18,649 nt of DNA from assembly GCA_964495825.1 (NCBI GenBank), contig CAZBWI010000003.1, forward strand, positions 1 to 18,649. The letters are read 5' to 3'. Made by a program: the position numbers and the translations under genes. This DNA comes from CAJBLF01 sp964495825. GTDB taxonomy: Bacteria > Patescibacteriota > Gracilibacteria > Absconditabacterales > Absconditicoccaceae. Each line of letters starts with the position of its first letter. Within the stretch, counting starts at the first letter, position 1. Under the pieces are notes generated by a model. The model saw nothing but the letters and a program-made list of their open reading frames with translations. It did not search any database and was not told where the DNA came from. Shown in pieces: positions 18,446 to 18,649 of the stretch.

Positions 18446-18542
18446 AACACATACATATAAAAAATAAAATGACGAAAGAACTTTATTCTTTTACACAATA
18501 AAATCAAATTATTTTTATAAATTTCAACTCGAAATGCACAGG

Positions 18543-18644
18543 TTAAAGAAGATGTAGGGTCGTACTATGGAATACTTCATATGAACATCTATATCATAGT
18601 ATCTTCCTAGGCTTTCTGTTGATTTTATCTTCAATCTTCTTTAA
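18543..18644. ncRNA. Possible structured RNA with nested stems (strand unknown)
   Basis: Three nested complementary pairs occur in a gene-free stretch: TTAAAGAAGAT (18543-18553) with ATCTTCTTTAA (18634-18644); TAGG (18555-18558) with CCTA (18606-18609); and TACTATG (18563-18569) with CATAGTA (18595-18601). About 24 unpaired bases on the right arm separate the outer and middle stems. No match to SRP RNA, tmRNA or RNase P signatures was recognised. The rest of 18446-18649 holds no gene I can see. The element may extend past the window edge. Confidence 0.35.
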
Positions 18645-18649
18645 TTCTT

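Noticed and set aside
18470..18492. AAAGAA/TTCTTT hairpin upstream of the small coiled-coil gene
   Set aside because: Short stem in A+T-rich DNA with no T-run in the right position; likely chance.
1..18649. CRISPR array, transposase, integrase, toxin-antitoxin or restriction genes
   Set aside because: No regularly spaced repeats and no recognisable motifs of these systems on either strand.

Overview
The window comes from a bacterium that reads UGA as glycine (translation table 25), which points to Candidatus Absconditabacteria (SR1) or Gracilibacteria (BD1-5/GN02) in the Patescibacteria/CPR. Read with the standard code almost every gene is broken at TGA. Read with UGA=Gly, each collapses into one intact frame ending in TAA or TAG. 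The glycines restored this way fall at family-invariant positions, such as the SxHxxGxAxD motif of a VanY peptidase and the ATTENP motif of RarA. The DNA is A+T-rich, start codons mostly lack a clear Shine-Dalgarno, and the one tRNA has no encoded CCA. The sequence alone does not separate SR1 from Gracilibacteria.

Layout. Plus strand, 125-4641: a secreted, C-terminally anchored Ig/Fn3-like surface protein, then a full-length valyl-tRNA synthetase homologue that has lost its ATP-binding signatures. A hairpin at 4660-4685 separates these convergently from a long minus-strand series. Read right to left (its own 5'->3') the series holds: a small anchored coiled-coil protein; an anchored GerMN-domain protein sharing its N-terminus; a 1734-residue protein of unknown function; a thymidylate-kinase-like protein; a VanY-type D,D-carboxypeptidase; GrpE; tRNA-Leu(GAG); YqeY; a cysteine-rich secreted protein with a pilin-like two-helix C-terminus; a small UlaG/MBL-like protein; RarA; two small single-span 'stalk' proteins; and an anchored DsbA-family thiol oxidoreductase sharing the stalk.

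How the genes fit together. Much of the window is envelope biology: surface adhesin-like protein, peptidoglycan trimming, disulfide formation, a 12-cysteine secreted substrate candidate and two families of membrane stalks. Housekeeping genes (grpE, rarA, yqeY, tmk-like, tRNA-Leu) are interspersed. The most unusual items are the synthetase-like protein without HIGH/KMSKS, the 5.2-kb giant gene with about 40 in-frame UGA codons, and two independent loci where a full-domain anchored protein sits beside a paralogue that is only the membrane anchor plus coiled coil. Within one duplicated segment the same glycine is UGA in one copy and GGA in the other, which is direct internal evidence for the code. 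A possible structured RNA lies at the right edge.
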